Source: Closterium sp. Naga37s-1
Lineage: Eukaryota; Streptophyta; Zygnematophyceae; Desmidiales; Closteriaceae
Length of the DNA stretch: 64,000 nucleotides
Direction of reading: 5' to 3'
NCBI GenBank assembly: GCA_947471745.1
Contig: CANJKZ010000820.1
Location: 4,059,001-4,123,000, forward strand
Position numbers and translations under genes: made by a program. Position 1 is the stretch's first letter; each line of letters begins with the position of its first letter. Below are positions 23,601 to 36,800 of this stretch, one piece after another. The notes beneath the pieces were generated by a model. The model saw nothing but the letters and a program-made list of their open reading frames with translations, did no database searches and had not been told where the DNA came from.

Positions 23601-25769
23601 CCCCAGGCTCAGCACCCCCAGGCTCAGTACCCCCAGTAGTAGCACCCCCAGGCTCAGCACCCCCAGGCTCAGGACCCCCAGTAGTAGCACCCTCAGGCTC
23701 AGCACCCCCAGGCGTAGCACCCACACGCTCAGCACCCCCAGAGTCAGCACCCCCAGGCTCAGCACCCTCAGCAGCACCAGAGTCACCAGTAACCTCGACA
23801 GGCTCGACTGCGTCTACCTGGGACACACCTGAAGGGGCAGGACCCTGAGGGGGGAGGGAGTCTACCGGGGGGGGACCTGGCATAAGGAAGAGCGGTGGCG
23901 GGGGGAGGGACGGAGTGCGGTAGGGGAAGAGGCGGTAGTAGGGGACCGACTCGTCAAACGTGACGTCCTGGGAGGACAGAACACGGCGAGAGGTGGGGTG
24001 GTAGAACTGCCACCCTGGCGCGTCAGGGGGGAAGCCAAGGAAGACGCAAGGAGCAGCACGAGGGGACAGCTTGTCTGCAGACAAGTCGCGGACAAACGCC
24101 CGAGATCCCCAGACACGGAACGCAGACGCATCGCCGACCTTCCCCGTCCACAGCAGAGCTGGGGAGGTCTCCGGCCGGGAGACCCTGGGGTGAAGGTTGA
24201 TCTGATGCGCCGCGTACCGAACCGCAAACGGCCACAGAAAATGGGGGGCAGCCGCATGCATCATGGACGTACGAGCGACGTCCATGACCATGCCAATGCG
24301 GCGCTCAGCAATCCCATTTTGCTGTGGAGAGTCCGGAAGCGTGAAGGTCTGGCGGATGCCTCGTGCACGACAGTAGGCTCGCAGAAGGCCAGAGGAGAAC
24401 TCTCCACCTCTGTCAGAGTGCAGACGCAGAACAGGAAAGTCCGAGCCGAAGCTCTGCCTGAGCTGGAGACGAGCTGCGCGGATCCAGTCGATCAACACCT
24501 CAGTGACATCACCCTTGCTGCTCAAGGGGAAGACTGTGGTGTAACGCGAGTAGTCGTCAACCACCAGCAGGAAGTAGCGCTCGTGACCCTGTCCACGGAC
24601 GCGGGCCGGGCCCCACACGTCCATGTGAAGCGTCTGCAGCGGGGCCTCTGTCGGAGGAAACTGGGAGGAGTGAGGGGCAGCCCGCTGCCGCCCCTCGACA
24701 CAGGGGACGCAGGTAGGGCCAGGTCCCGGAGGAAGGGGAGGGAGGGACCGGGGAAGACCAGAGACAAGGACACGGGAGGCCATGCCTCGGAGACGAAGCA
24801 GGGAGGGGTGACCAAGGCGGTGGTGCCAGAGGAGAGTCTCGTGAGACAGAAGGCGACACGAACAGGGGGCAGACTCAGGACCAGACCTGGACGCTGCAGC
24901 AAACACCTGACCCGACGCAGCTACCTGACCAGACGCAGTGACTGGAGGAGACGCAGTGTGTACAGGCTCGACCCCGGCCGACGTGTAAACGTGGCCAGGT
25001 GTCGGCCTGTCCGAGCGTCCGTGCAGTGGGTCACCCGCTGACTCGCAGGAGTGAACTGGTGAACCCCCGCATCCTGTAGGTCAGCACCACTCACCAAGTT
25101 CGTAGAGAACGAGGGGAGGTAAAGACCAGACAGGGTGCCAGAGGGGGCCGCCGGACACGGGAGGACAGTGGAGAAGTGAGCAAGGACAGGACCCCCAGAG
25201 GGGTCTGCCAGAGAGACTGCAACTGGCCGGCCAAGCGGCGTGAGTGTGGTGCGGTCTCGAAAGAAGGAGCGAGAAGCCCCCGAGTCAAGGGTGAAGGTGT
25301 GGGAGGCCGAAGCCGACGCAGAACCTGAGAGAGCAGACTCACCAGCACCTAAGGGAGCAGACGCACGAGTACCTAGAGCAGCAGCCTCGCTAGCACCTAG
25401 AGCAGCAGCCTCACCAGTACCTAGAGCAGCAGACTCAATGCCCGGGTCGGGCGGAAAACACCGGTAACAGTCACCCTCATCACTAATAGTCACAGTATAG
25501 CAAGAATAGCATCAAAGTCAAGGTCAAAGACAGCTACACCCGCCCTAGACAGCTCACCCCAGCGGGGGATCTCAGTGGCCTCAGGGAACTGGTGACGCCA
25601 AGCGTCCGTCAGGCGGCCAAAGCAGCGCTGGGTGGAGTGCGCACCCCAGCACTGCTCACCCGCGCGGTCTCCGGTGCGTAGGACGTAGGTGCACGGACCA
25701 GTACCCCCACCCCGCTGGCGTGCAGCGTACCACTCACGGAGCTGCTGATGGGGGGGGATGTCACGAGTG

Positions 25770-25813
<44 letters not shown>

Positions 25814-27814
25814 CTGACCACCACCGGAGCCGACCCTCTGCGCAGCGCCACCCCGACCAGCTCCACCTCCTCCGCCGCCGCCTCCTCCACCGCCGCCACC
25901 TCCGCTCCCACCGCCACCGCCGCCGCCGCCTCCGCCTCCACTGCCGCCACCGACACCTCCACCCCCGCCACCACCCCCACCGCCACCCCCACCCCCTCCA
26001 CCGCCTCCACCGCCGCCTCCACCGCCCCCGCTAGCTCCTCCAGTGCCCCTGCCCCCCTTGCCCTTGCCAGGGCGGCGTCTCCCGCTAGGGGTAGACGCCG
26101 CACCGACCGACTCAAGCCCAACGAGGTCGGCCGCAGCAGCAGAGGCAACAGAGGGCAAAAGGGGGGAGGGGGAACACCCCTCAAAGATGGGGGTGCGAGG
26201 GTCACCACGAGAGGCTCCTACAGCTACTATGCTCTTTTCTGCTGCTAGGAGGGCCTTCTCGAGGAGGTCAACGGTGAGAGTGGTGGGGCAAACTGAGAGG
26301 AAGTGGTCCCTGACTACGCGAAGGGAGTCAGGGAGCCGGGTGACTATGTAGTAGAGGGTGATGTACATGGGGGGGGGGTTCTTGGCGCAGAACTCAGCAG
26401 GAAGCGCAGCGCGGTAGCGAGTGTCACTAGTGCGGAGGTGCGTAATGAGGTCAGCGAGTGTGGGAAAGGCAGCAAGGTCAGGGAAGAGGTACGGTAGCAT
26501 GAGGCGGCTCAGTGCAGCAGTGGCAGGGGAGGAGTAGCGCGCAACTACAGCGTCGTACAAGGTCTGAGCACTCTTGTACTGGCTAAAGTGCGCACGCTCA
26601 GAGGTAGGCAGGTGGCGACGCACAGCAAGACGTGCAGCAGCATCGCGAGTGGCCCACTGTGAGCGAACAGTGGCGTTGGCATCAGCAGCAGGGGCAGGAG
26701 AGGCACCAGAGGTGAGGTCAAAGAGGGAGAGACCGTCTGCCCTATCGCACTGTAGGAAAAGCTGCAGGTCATCTACCCAGACGTCAAAGTCAATGGCCCG
26801 ACCCTCAGCGTCAAAGGCGAGGACACTAGGGGTAGCCATGACAGCAGTAGACTAGCAGTGCGAACAGTAGGGTAAGGGCAGTGCAGTGACAGAGGCGCTG
26901 CTCTTACCAGACAGGGCGGCTCGGGTGGCTCGGCGGCTCGGCAGCAACAGCGGCTTGGCGACTCGGCGGTACGGCGGCTCGGCAGCACGGGCGGCTCAGG
27001 TGGCGCGGCGGCTCGGGCGGCTCGGGTGGATCGGGCAGCTCGGCAGCAGCTCGGCGGCGCCGGCGGCTCGGTGGTGACGGCGGGGCCGCGCGGGGAGCGG
27101 CGGTGGGGCCGGGTGGAGCGGCGCCGGTAGGGCCGAGGCGCACCGGCGGGTGCAGTCAGCGGCGGCAGCAGCTGCGGCCCCGAGGGAGGTGGTGGCGGCT
27201 GCTGCTGCTGCTGCAGGGACGGCGGCGGCCGCTGCTGTAGGGACTGCGGCGGCTGCTGCGGCAGGGGCGGCGACGGCGGGCCGGAGGGGGGGGGGGGGCG
27301 GCGACAGGGCCGCGAGAGGCCGCGAAGGGCGGCGAAGGGGCCGTGAAGGGCGGCGCGAGGGGCCGCGGAGGGCGGCGACGGGCCGTGATAGGGCGGCGCG
27401 AGGGGCCGCGGAGGGCGGCGACGGGCCGTAGGGGGCCGTGAGGGGCCGCGGGAGGGGCCGTAAGGGGCGTAAGGGGCCGCGCGAGGGGCCGTAAGGGACG
27501 GCGCGAGGGGCCGTAAGGGGCCGCTAGGGGCGGCGCGAGGGGCCGACGGGCTGCGCGAGGGGCCGTAAGGGGCCGTAAGGGCGGCGCGAGGGGCCGTAAG
27601 GGTGGCACGAGGGGCCGTAAGGGCGGCGCAAGGGGTCGTGAGAGGGGCCGCTAAGGGCGACGCGAAGGGGCCGTGAGGGGCCGTGAGAGGGCGCGACGGT
27701 AGGGAGGGCACACAGGGCGCGACTCGGGCAGGAGCGAAGCGCGCTCCGGGCAGGAAAAAAAAAATTGTGGTGGGCCCTAGGAAGTGTTCCCACTAGGGAA
27801 CCTGCTCGATACCA

Positions 27815-27938
27815 TGAGAAGAAACGAGGAATGGAATGACTAAAGGAAAGTTGGGTACAAAAGCAAACCCTAGAAAACTGTACCCCATATGTGCTACCCC
27901 ACTATAGCCTACAGTAGCTATCACATATAAATCTGACA
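27815..27938 (-). repeat. 5' LTR of recent copia
   Basis: 124 bp, identical to 20556-20679 except two bases near its right end. It is flanked on the right by aatgc, and on the left by the primer site read on the minus strand. Confidence 0.93.
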
Positions 27939-27943
27939 AATGC

Positions 27944-29644
27944 ACAAACACAAAATGCAATGACAAATGAAAACGAAACACACAAAATGCAAGGACGAAT
28001 GCGCACAGAACACACACAAAATGCGCACACACAAAATGCAAAATGAAATGATATTTCTCACACCACAAATTTCCTTCAAGCAAAACTCCCCATTGTATTT
28101 TTTACCGTCGGCGAATAGGCGATAGGTTGCCGTGTAAACCATGTATTGCACTCAACATATTCTAGGGTTAAGAAGCTCCTTCATCCATTTCATTTACCTT
28201 GTACATCGATTTATAGTCGAAGGAGTGTGGCTACTCAAGGAAGGGCACGGCTGTTGGTTTTTGTTTCAAGGGGCTATCGTTCATTTAGTTGGCCGTGTTT
28301 GAGGTGGCCACTGATCGATTTGACATGAGCAACCGTCGAGTTGTGTCGTTCGCGGATTTGCCACAGATCTTAAGGGCGGTGCACACCATGGACGACGATC
28401 AGAGTCTTGATAATTGAAGCTGTGGTGAATTTATCTATGCAAATCGCATTTCCATTATGTTTGTTCGCCTTTTTATGGCGCATTTATGGTTGATGCAGTG
28501 CACTTTCCTTATGTTTTTACTGATTTGTTGGCTACAATGTTATCCATGTCACCAAATTTTTTTATTCTTTCGACTTCTACTTGCGGAAACTTCATTGACT
28601 GATCTCTTTTGCATTTTGTGTACTCTGTTCTACAGGAATTCAAGTTCCTTGGAAAGTTGTTCTCCTAGAAACATTGACCTTGGAAGAAAAGTAGAGCTAC
28701 AGAGGCGTGCTAGGAAGTTGTTGTAGGAAAGGCATGGCGGCTTTGTTGTTCATATTTTAAATTAATTTTTGTACAACAGCTTTAGTGGAGGATTGAGAAC
28801 AATATGGAGTGTTACACTTGTGATACTACAAGAAGCAACGTAGGGTTCACAACTTCATTAGAGAAAACCCTTCTCTAACGGCTAGGTCTTCAAGAGTTTG
28901 AAAATGTTGCACTTAGCATTGCAGGTACAAGCAACCATTCGATTGGGGAACTAGCAACCCCTTGTGACAAAAAACGCATACGTAGGCTTCAAGTGAAGTG
29001 CTGGATTCAAGGATTTGGAAGAGGAAAGAGTCGATAGTTTGTCTGTACAGATCTTTCCTTTATATGGATGCAGTCATATTAAACATTGGCACATCCACTA
29101 AGACTTCTCGCCAAGCGGCAAGGCTACGGCAATGGATATGGATGCAACTTTCTATCGGTTTTGCAAATCTATAGGTGGTAGATGGTAATGGCGGTGCAGA
29201 ACCCCATCCAAGTTATTCTATACTGCCAACAAAGGTTTTATGCGTACGAGGAGAAGAAACTGGAAGAGGCAAATCTAGAGTATTTATTATGGTTGATCTT
29301 GTAAAGGAGGGAGATTTGAAGCAAGTGATATTTCAATATAGGTGTGATCATGGAAGAAAGGTAGAAAGGTAGAGCTACGGAGCTCGCACACATAAAGCAA
29401 GTAATATTTCTTTATCGCAATCATGTGTGCGAGCTCTGTATCAAACTCCAGCTAATTCAGAGGAATTTGTAGTGCGTCCTCTGGTGTTGAATGCATGTAC
29501 TGAAATATTTACAAGGGTCCAGAAATTGGCAACCGGTGGAGAGAAGTACAAGCAAAACAGCCCCTGAAACTATGTGTGGCGGCTGTGATTCTTTATTTCG
29601 ACGAGACGACACTCACGCTAAGCGGAGGCATGAAAGGTTGGAAT
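27944..29644. other. AT-rich intergenic stretch, no gene recognised
   Basis: The first 100 bp are rich in acaaaatgca-like words. The remainder has short ORFs only, none with family likeness, and no splice-consistent gene model that I could support. Confidence 0.4.
29379..29437. repeat. Perfect 14-bp inverted repeat (hairpin)
   Basis: gagctcgcacacat at 29380-29393 is the exact reverse complement of 29423-29436, with a 29-bp AT-rich loop. It could be a hairpin or the remnant of a small inverted-repeat element. No target duplication is seen. Confidence 0.6.
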
Positions 29645-30402
29645 TGTTGGTGCAACCCTACGGTTTGCACTCGGCTTGTTGTCCGTGTGCGTGCATGTGT
29701 GTGTGTATGGAATGGTATGAGGGCATGGGATAATATATATTTCATGCTTATAATTGTGTGTGAATGTTGAGTCATGATGTCGAGTGTGTGTGTCGAGTCA
29801 ATAGCGAGTTATCGCTAGACGCGTGTTACGCGGTCGTTTGTGTCTCGCGCGCGGTTTCTATTTTGTCGTGCGCGGTTTCTATTTTGTCCTGTGTCGAACG
29901 TTCGGCGTGTCGCAGGTGTGTGCAGCAGACCCATCAAGAACTCAAGGATGAGTTTGTGATGAAGAGCCCGAGCCTTGGTGTCAAGCCTCAAGTGATTTCG
30001 AAGCTTGCCAAAAGGGTACACCTCAAGATATTGAAGATAGTTACATTACTTTGTGTAGTGTAACATTTCACTTGGTGTAGGCCCTAGTGAAGGGTAGTTT
30101 CGAGACCCTTCGTGGTTGGGGACAGTGTGGCACTGTTACACATCACTGTACCTCGGCTCTTGGGGTTTGTAGGAGCTGGGAGTCATTCCCAACTCGTAAC
30201 TCTTCCTATCTTGTGTTCTAAGACTATAGTGGCTGCCATAGTACCGTTCGTTCAAACCGACGCTGTGTCGTCAATTCTTTATCAAATCGTGCAATCTAAA
30301 TTGCTAATTGTAGACGACGTGAAGACGCTCCAGATCCAATTTCAATCAAGTCATTTGCAGCTGTGAGCAGAACGCTATCAACGTTTGAAGCCGCTGTGGG
30401 TA
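29645..30402 (+). mobile_element. Truncated lone LTR of the 0.82-kb-LTR copia family
   Basis: From TGTTGGTGCAACCC it matches both LTRs of the element at 31060-37555 for about 758 bp, then stops at gccgctgtg, roughly 145 bp short of the LTR end. In its last 130 bp it agrees with the 3' LTR (36736-37555) better than with the 5' LTR. No internal region is attached. It lies just upstream of the first CHRD gene; 30403-30750 holds nothing else I recognise. Confidence 0.87.
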
Positions 30403-30763
30403 GCGGGTTCGTTCTACATGGCTACTCACAATTATGTGTCCTGACCTGACATCGTTGCTGCGACCCCTCGCCTGCGCTCCTCGCAGAGTGCTGCAATTAT
30501 TCGGGAGGACTAGGTTTCTCAGACACTGAACTCCCTGATAATCGCCAATTCTAAGAAACAAAGCCAGAAATGGCGAATCGCGTCGCCATCTGCTCGCGTG
30601 GTTTTTAGTACTTCGCAATTATACGAGGCGAGCACGGCGCACCTCCGAGTCGACATTTCGCCTCGCGCTGAAGCTTCAAGCGAGTCGCACTCGTCACTCC
30701 TGCTCACCGCCTCACCCGCAAGCCACGGTTCTTTCCCCATTCGTAATCTAGGCTCTCGACATG

Positions 30764-30772
30764 ACTATAAAG
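30764..30772 (+). promoter_or_regulatory. TATA-like box of the first CHRD gene
   Basis: actataaag lies 98 bp before the ATG at 30870. The same word stands at the same distance in the paralogue (55633-55641, minus). Upstream, both genes share further blocks: aatggcgaatcgcg, cgcaattatac, a longer block around gcgagtcgcac..cgtcactcctgct, and gcgacaatccgc between box and ATG. Conservation between paralogues supports a shared core promoter. Confidence 0.65.
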
Positions 30773-30869
30773 TCGGACGTTCGAGTCCCTAGAAATTCAT
30801 CCAGCGACAATCCGCTTTTGAATCGTCAAGCAACCCATTCTTCCTTTCTTGTTGACTCTCTTTCGAATC

Positions 30870-33800
30870 ATGGCCTTCACTTTCGCTCGCCGCGTCTTAC
30901 TCTTAGGTACGCGTTACAAGTGCTATCAGTAGTACCCCTTCAAAGTGTCAATCCGCGCCAGATTCGTTGCTTACTGACTACGGCCCGACCCGTGCAATGC
31001 GGTTATTATGACACAACGTTTGCTGCAATGGCGTACAGTCACTTTGATGAGCGCGTTTTTGTTGGTGCAACCCTACGGTTTGCACTCGGCTTGTTGTCCG
31101 TGTGCGTGAATGTGTGTGTGTATGGAATGGTATGAGGGCATGGGATAATATATATTTCATGCTTATAATTGTGTGTGAATGTTGAGTCATGATGTCGAGT
31201 GTGTGTGTCGAGTCAATAGCGAGTTATCGCTAGACGCGTGTTACGCGGTCGTTTGTGTCTCGCGCGCGGTTTCTATTTTGTCGTGCGCGGTTTCTATTTT
31301 GTCCTGTGTCGAACGTTCGGCGTGTCGTAGGTGTGTGCAGCAGACCCATCAAGAACTCAAGGATGAGTTTGTGATGAAGAGCCCGAGCCTTGGTGTCAAG
31401 CCTCAAGTGATTTCGAAGCTCGCCAAAAGGGTACACCTCAAGATATTGAAGATAGTTACATTACTTTGTGTAGTGTAACATTTCACTTGGTGTAGGCCCT
31501 AGTGAAGGGTATTTTCGAGACCCTTCGTGGTTGGGGACAGTGTGGCACTGTTCCACATCACTGTACCTCGGCTCTTGGGGTTTGTAGGAGCTGGGAGTCA
31601 TTCCCAACTCGTAACTCTTCCCAATTATTCCTATCTTGTGTTCTAAGACTATAGTGGCTGCCATAGTGCCGTTCGTTCAAACTGACGTTGTGTCGTCAAT
31701 ACTTGGTGAAATCGTGCGATCTAAATTGCGTATTGTAGGCGACAATAAGACGCTCCAGATCCAAGTTGAATCAAGTCATTTGAAGCTGTGACCAGAACGC
31801 TATGAACGTTTGAAGCCGCTGTGCAGAAATCCGGCTGTGCACTCTATCTTTCGTTTTAGGCACATTGGAGCCTACTGTGAAAATAAAAAGTGGATTCAGA
31901 GCCCCTTGGAGCAGTTTCGACAATTTCTGGACCTGAGGAAAGGGGTGGCAGAGGTGCTGGTGGCAGTGGAGAAGCCCAAGCTCAAGGCCAACCCCGTGAC
32001 TCGGCCATGGCGCCCGTGCAACCAAGTGTTGGCCCATCTAGGGACGAGCCTAGAGTGTTTGGCCTTGACAAGTTCAACGGTGACAACTTTGCTGAGTGGT
32101 CCTTCAGAATGGAGAACGTGTTTGATCACTATGACCTGCTGGAGGTGATGGAAGGAACGGAGAAGTGCCCCGAGAACGACCCGGAGAAGAGCCCGTGGGT
32201 GCGGAAGAGCGCACAAGGCTACCTCCTACTAGGGCAAGCGTTGGGGAGCAGCCAGATCCGTCACATCAAGCCTTTCCAGCGTGAACCAGAGAAGGGACCA
32301 AAGGCATGGGCTTCTCTCAAGGGTGTACACGCTCCTGCAACAGCGGCGGTAGCTGTGGTGTTGGAACGGCAAATGGCGACACTACGAATTGAAGAGGATG
32401 AAGCGGTTGAAGAAGGGGTGCAGAAATTCTTCGACTTGTTGACGCGGCTTGAGGGAGCTGATTTGAACTATAGTGAGCTCCAAAAGAAGACCAAGTTGCT
32501 GGCCCTACTCCCTGAGTCATGGTCCTCGCTCATCATCAACCTTAATCGCGACTTGCCCCGCCTCTCGCTTGAAGACGTGAAGCGAGCTATCCTTCAAGAG
32601 GATTTCCGCCGCCGTGAGTTGGCGAGTGCGGATGGCGCTGGGGCAGCGAGCATCGGCCGTGGATATGGTCGAGGAAGAGGCAGAGGACGAGGGGGAGGAA
32701 GGTTTGGTGGCAGCAACTTCGGCGAAGGCCGCAGGAGTGGCGGTTACGGCAGCGACGACAAGAGCTACGGACGCGGTCGCGGCCGATTCGACGGCGAGTG
32801 TCACTATTGCCACAAGAGCGGACACATGTGGCGCGACTGCTACAAACTCCCTGATGGTTGGACCCCTGATCAAGGCCAAGAGGGTAGAGGAGCAGGAGGA
32901 GGGAGAGGACGAGGCCGTGGAGGCCGTGGCGGTCGCGGTGGCGGAGCTGCAAACATGAAGAGCGGAGACAACGACAAGGACCCGAGCGACGATCGATACC
33001 CGGGTCTATTCTACTTCGTGTCGACGCAAGTACCGGCTGGTCCAGAGAAGGATGAAGGCTTTGAGGAGCCAGCAGCTGTGGGGAAGGTGACCCTACACCC
33101 CCTGGACTATTGGGTGATTGATAGTGGCGCTACCTATAGCATGACACCTCGCCCGGACTTGCTCACCGAACTCGAGCCGTCACCGGTGAAGCATGTCACA
33201 TCGGCTTTGGGGCAGCGAGCAGAGGTGAAAGGCATGGGCAAGGCCATGTTCAAGGGTGCTGATGGGAAGATGGTGGGCCTCAAGAACGTGCTTTGGGTGC
33301 CCAGCCTTGCTGCAAACCTGATTTCCGTGCGGCGGTTGGCAAAGGCCGGCATGGACACGAACTCGAAGGGAGCCAAGACCTACACCGCAAGGCTTGGCGA
33401 TCGAATTCTTTGGGACCTTCATGAGGACAGGGATGTCTACAACGAGATGTGGCAGATCCCAGTGGTCCCTATGCCTAAGGAGAGGCAAGTGGCAGCAAGC
33501 ATCAGCACCAAGGATGGAGCGGTCGGTAGCGACGATGGCGCGAACGGTCGCGCTAAGGAGAATGAGCTCAAGAAGAGCAAACCTGGAGGGACCAGCAAGT
33601 TCAGTGAACCTAAGGAGAGTGGTGCAGCAACCAAGGAGCAACAAAAGGGTGAGGAGAACCCAGAGGCAGCAGCGGAGGAGGACTACGGAGAGAGTATGTG
33701 GGGCGCTATTGCGAGCGCGGCATTCTCCAATCCAACTTCGGCTACGGGGGAGTGTGATTGGCTCACCTTGCATCGGCGCATGGGGCATGTGGCCCTGCCC

Positions 33801-36800
33801 ATCTTGCAGCAGCTAGTGAAGAATGAGATGGTTGCTGGCATACGTGTGAAGGGGGGGCCCGATGAGGTGCTTGGCTGCCCGACGTGCATTCAAGCCAAGT
33901 TCACCCGGTTTCCGTTCCCTAGTTCGGAGGCAACGGCAAAGGCACCGCTTGATGAGGTGGTGATGGACGTGGTGGGCCCCCTGAAGCTTGGAGCTGCTGG
34001 AGCTGAGTATTTTCTCACCATTGTCGACGTCTACACCCGCATGACTTGGGTGTACGTGCTGGCCAAGAAGAGCGACGTGGCTGAAACGTTGAAGACGGAT
34101 TGGTTCCCGATGGTGGAGCGGCAACAAGACCGTCTAGTCAAGTCAATCCGCACCGATCGAGGGGGAGAGTTCCTGAGCAAGGAGTTTGGGTTGTGGCTGA
34201 AGAAGAATGGTATTCGGCACTCCCTCACCATGCCATACTCCCCTGCAATGAACGGCATCGCCGAGCGAGCGAACCGCACAATCACGGAGGCGGCACGCGG
34301 GTTGCTCATTGAAGCCGGGCTACCCGACTATTTCTGGCCTGATGCGGTGCGGAGCGCGTGTGTGGCCAAGAACAGAGCCTTGACTCATGTGGGAGCAGAC
34401 AAATGGGTGCCCTATGTGGAGTGGCTAGGAAGGAAGCCAAAGGTGGATATGCTTCGGGTGTTCGGGTGCATGTGCATGGCGCTCGTGCCTAAGCATCTTC
34501 GGCACAACAAGCTTGGTGCCAAGGCGGTGTGGGCCGTGCACTTGGGCATGGCTCAAAACAGCAAGGGATGGCTTCTTTGGGACCCATTCACCAAGAAGTT
34601 CTTGGTGAGCAGGGACTGCAAGTTCATGGAGAACTTCATGTACAAGGATTGGAAGGCGGAGAATGAGGCGAAGATAGGCGTGCGGTTTGGGGAGGTGAAG
34701 AGTTCCGGTTTGGAGCATGTGGAGCTGCCTTTGGAACTGAGCAGCGGCAGCACAACCACAAGGCAATCCTCCCTTGTGAATGGGGGAGAGGAGGCCAATG
34801 ATGCAGAGGAAGAAGAGGAGGAGGTGCAGCAAGTGAGCGAGCGTGCACCGTCACTTCCTTCCCGTACTACGAGTGCTCCACGGATTCGAGCCACACCGCA
34901 GCAACGCCAAGGCCTTCAAGTCCCTGCAGCTGAGGAGGAAGGAAGGGGGAAGAGGAGAGTTCAACCCCCTAATAGGCTGACCTATGATGCGCCGGGAAAG
35001 CAGGGCAAGACAGCCCTGGCCGGAGCGGCAATGATGGTCGGAGACGACGAGGAGAGTGACTACGAGGAGTGTGCCTTCGCGTTCTTCTCTCCGGTGGAGA
35101 TGCCGGGAGAACCAGCAACTCTCAAGGAGGCTTTGGAGAGTAGTGATGCTGAGGAGTGGAAGAAGGCCATGGAGAGTGAGCTGAAGAGCATCGAGGAGAA
35201 TGACACGTTTGAATTGGTGGAGCTACCGGAGGGGCGTACGGCGATAACGTCCAAGTGGCTCTTCAAAATCAAGTCAGATGCCGACGGCAAGATCGAGCGC
35301 TACAAGTCTAGGCTTGTAGCCAAGGGGTACCAGCAGAAGGAGAAGGTGGACTTCAAGGAGCTGTTTGCCCTTGTGGTGAAGCCGACGACGCTGCGAACCC
35401 TATTCGCGGGAGCCGCCATCAAAGGATGGGTAGTAAAGCAAATGGACATCGTAACGGCATTCCTTAACGGCATCCTTGAGGAGGAGATTTTTATGGCGCA
35501 GCCAGAGGGGTTTGATGATGGTAGTGGCAGAGTGTGGAAGCTGAAGAAGGCCCTCTATGGGCTGAAGCAGGCCCCTAGGCAATGGTACATGAAGCTGCGC
35601 GAAGTGTTGGAGGGGATCGGCTTCACTCCCTCAACGGCCGATCACTCCTTGTTCATGCTTGGCGAGGGGGAGCAGAGGAGTTTCATGGTGGTTTATGTGG
35701 ATGACATCCTCATTTTCTCACCCTCTTCTGACCTTGTGAAGGAGGTGATGCTGAAGCTTCAAGACAAGTTCAAGTGCAAGGCCCTTGGTGACGTGAGCTT
35801 CTACCTTGGGCTCCACATCGAACGAGATGTGGAGAAGCGGTGCATGCGGGTGCATCAACGAAAGTACCTGGAGGCATTGGCTGCCAACTTTGGGCAGAGT
35901 GAAGGCCATGTGGCTACACCCTTTCCCTCTGGGTTCAAGTGTGTGAAGGGACCAGAGGAGGAGAGCGTTGGTGAAGAGGAGAGGCGCCGATTTCACTCGT
36001 TGGTGGGCAGCCTCATGTATGCGGCGGTAAACACCCGACCGGACGTCGCGTTTGCTACCGGGCAGCTGGCTAGGGTTGTGCAATGCCCTAATGAGGAGCA
36101 GGTAGCAGCTGGAATGAGGGTGGCCAAGTATCTTGGCCAAACACCGACCGTTGGGCTGCAATACTCGGCGGCGGCACAAAGGCGCCAAAAGGGCGCGGAT
36201 GGTGTTGAACCCGGGCGTTTGTTCCTCACCGCCTACTCGGATGCTTCATATGCATCAGAACCAGAGGACATGACAAGTGTGGGAGGCTTCATATGCTGTG
36301 TTGGTGGAGGCCCAACTGCTTGGGAGAGCAAGAAGCAGGTTGACCAAGCTTTGAGCTCGGTGGAGTCCGAGTACATGGCACTCTTCCGTGCCGTACGGGA
36401 GATTGTGTGGCAGCGGCGTTTGTTGGCTGAATTGGGGGAGGAGCAGCAAGGACCTACCCCACTGTACTGTGACAGCCAGGGTGCCATTGCTCTTGCTAAG
36501 AACCCTGTGTTGCATGGACTCACGAAGCACATGAGGGTGAAGTGGCATTGGACGAGGAGCATGGTAACCGCGGGTGAAGTTGAGTTGCGCTACGTGAAGA
36601 CCACGGGGCAGCCGGCTGACATGATGACCAAGAGGCTGGTGGAGCAGCAGCATTGGAAGTGTTGCAAGCTGGCTGGGATGGCTCTGAACTGAGAGAGAGC
36701 AACATATCCTAAGGCCAACAATCCGAGGGGGAGTTTGTTGGTGCAACCCTACGGTTTGCACTCGGCTTGTTGTCCGTGTGCGTGAATGTGTGTGTGTATG

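Larger units (their letters stand above)
20556..27938 (-). mobile_element. Ty1/copia element, recent copy (short-LTR family)
   Basis: LTRs of 124 bp at 20556-20679 and 27815-27938 differ at two positions and are flanked by aatgc (20551-20555 and 27939-27943). The primer site tggtatcgagcagg follows the 5' LTR. On the minus strand: GC-rich leader (27.8-26.85 kb); gag (about 26.8-25.5 kb) with a long Gly tract and a Gln tract; protease (LDSGASRSFFRD, about 25.3 kb); integrase (about 24.8-23.9 kb, HRLGHPS and DSPQQNGIAERR); a Gly/Ala/Pro repeat linker (about 23.8-22.6 kb); RT (about 22.5-21.6 kb, ILVYVDDLVFA); RNase H to about 20.9 kb. All domains are present in order, but the reading frame is open only in about four stretches, so it has about three breaks. 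The near-identical LTRs make it young. Confidence 0.94.

Noticed and set aside
25720-26350. Antisense frames with Leu or His/Arg runs opposite gag
   Set aside because: They mirror the Gly and Gln tracts of the gag gene on the other strand.
28457-28726. 89-codon plus-strand frame rich in Leu, Phe and Cys
   Set aside because: AT-rich composition gives hydrophobic codons by chance; no homologous motif or splice context.
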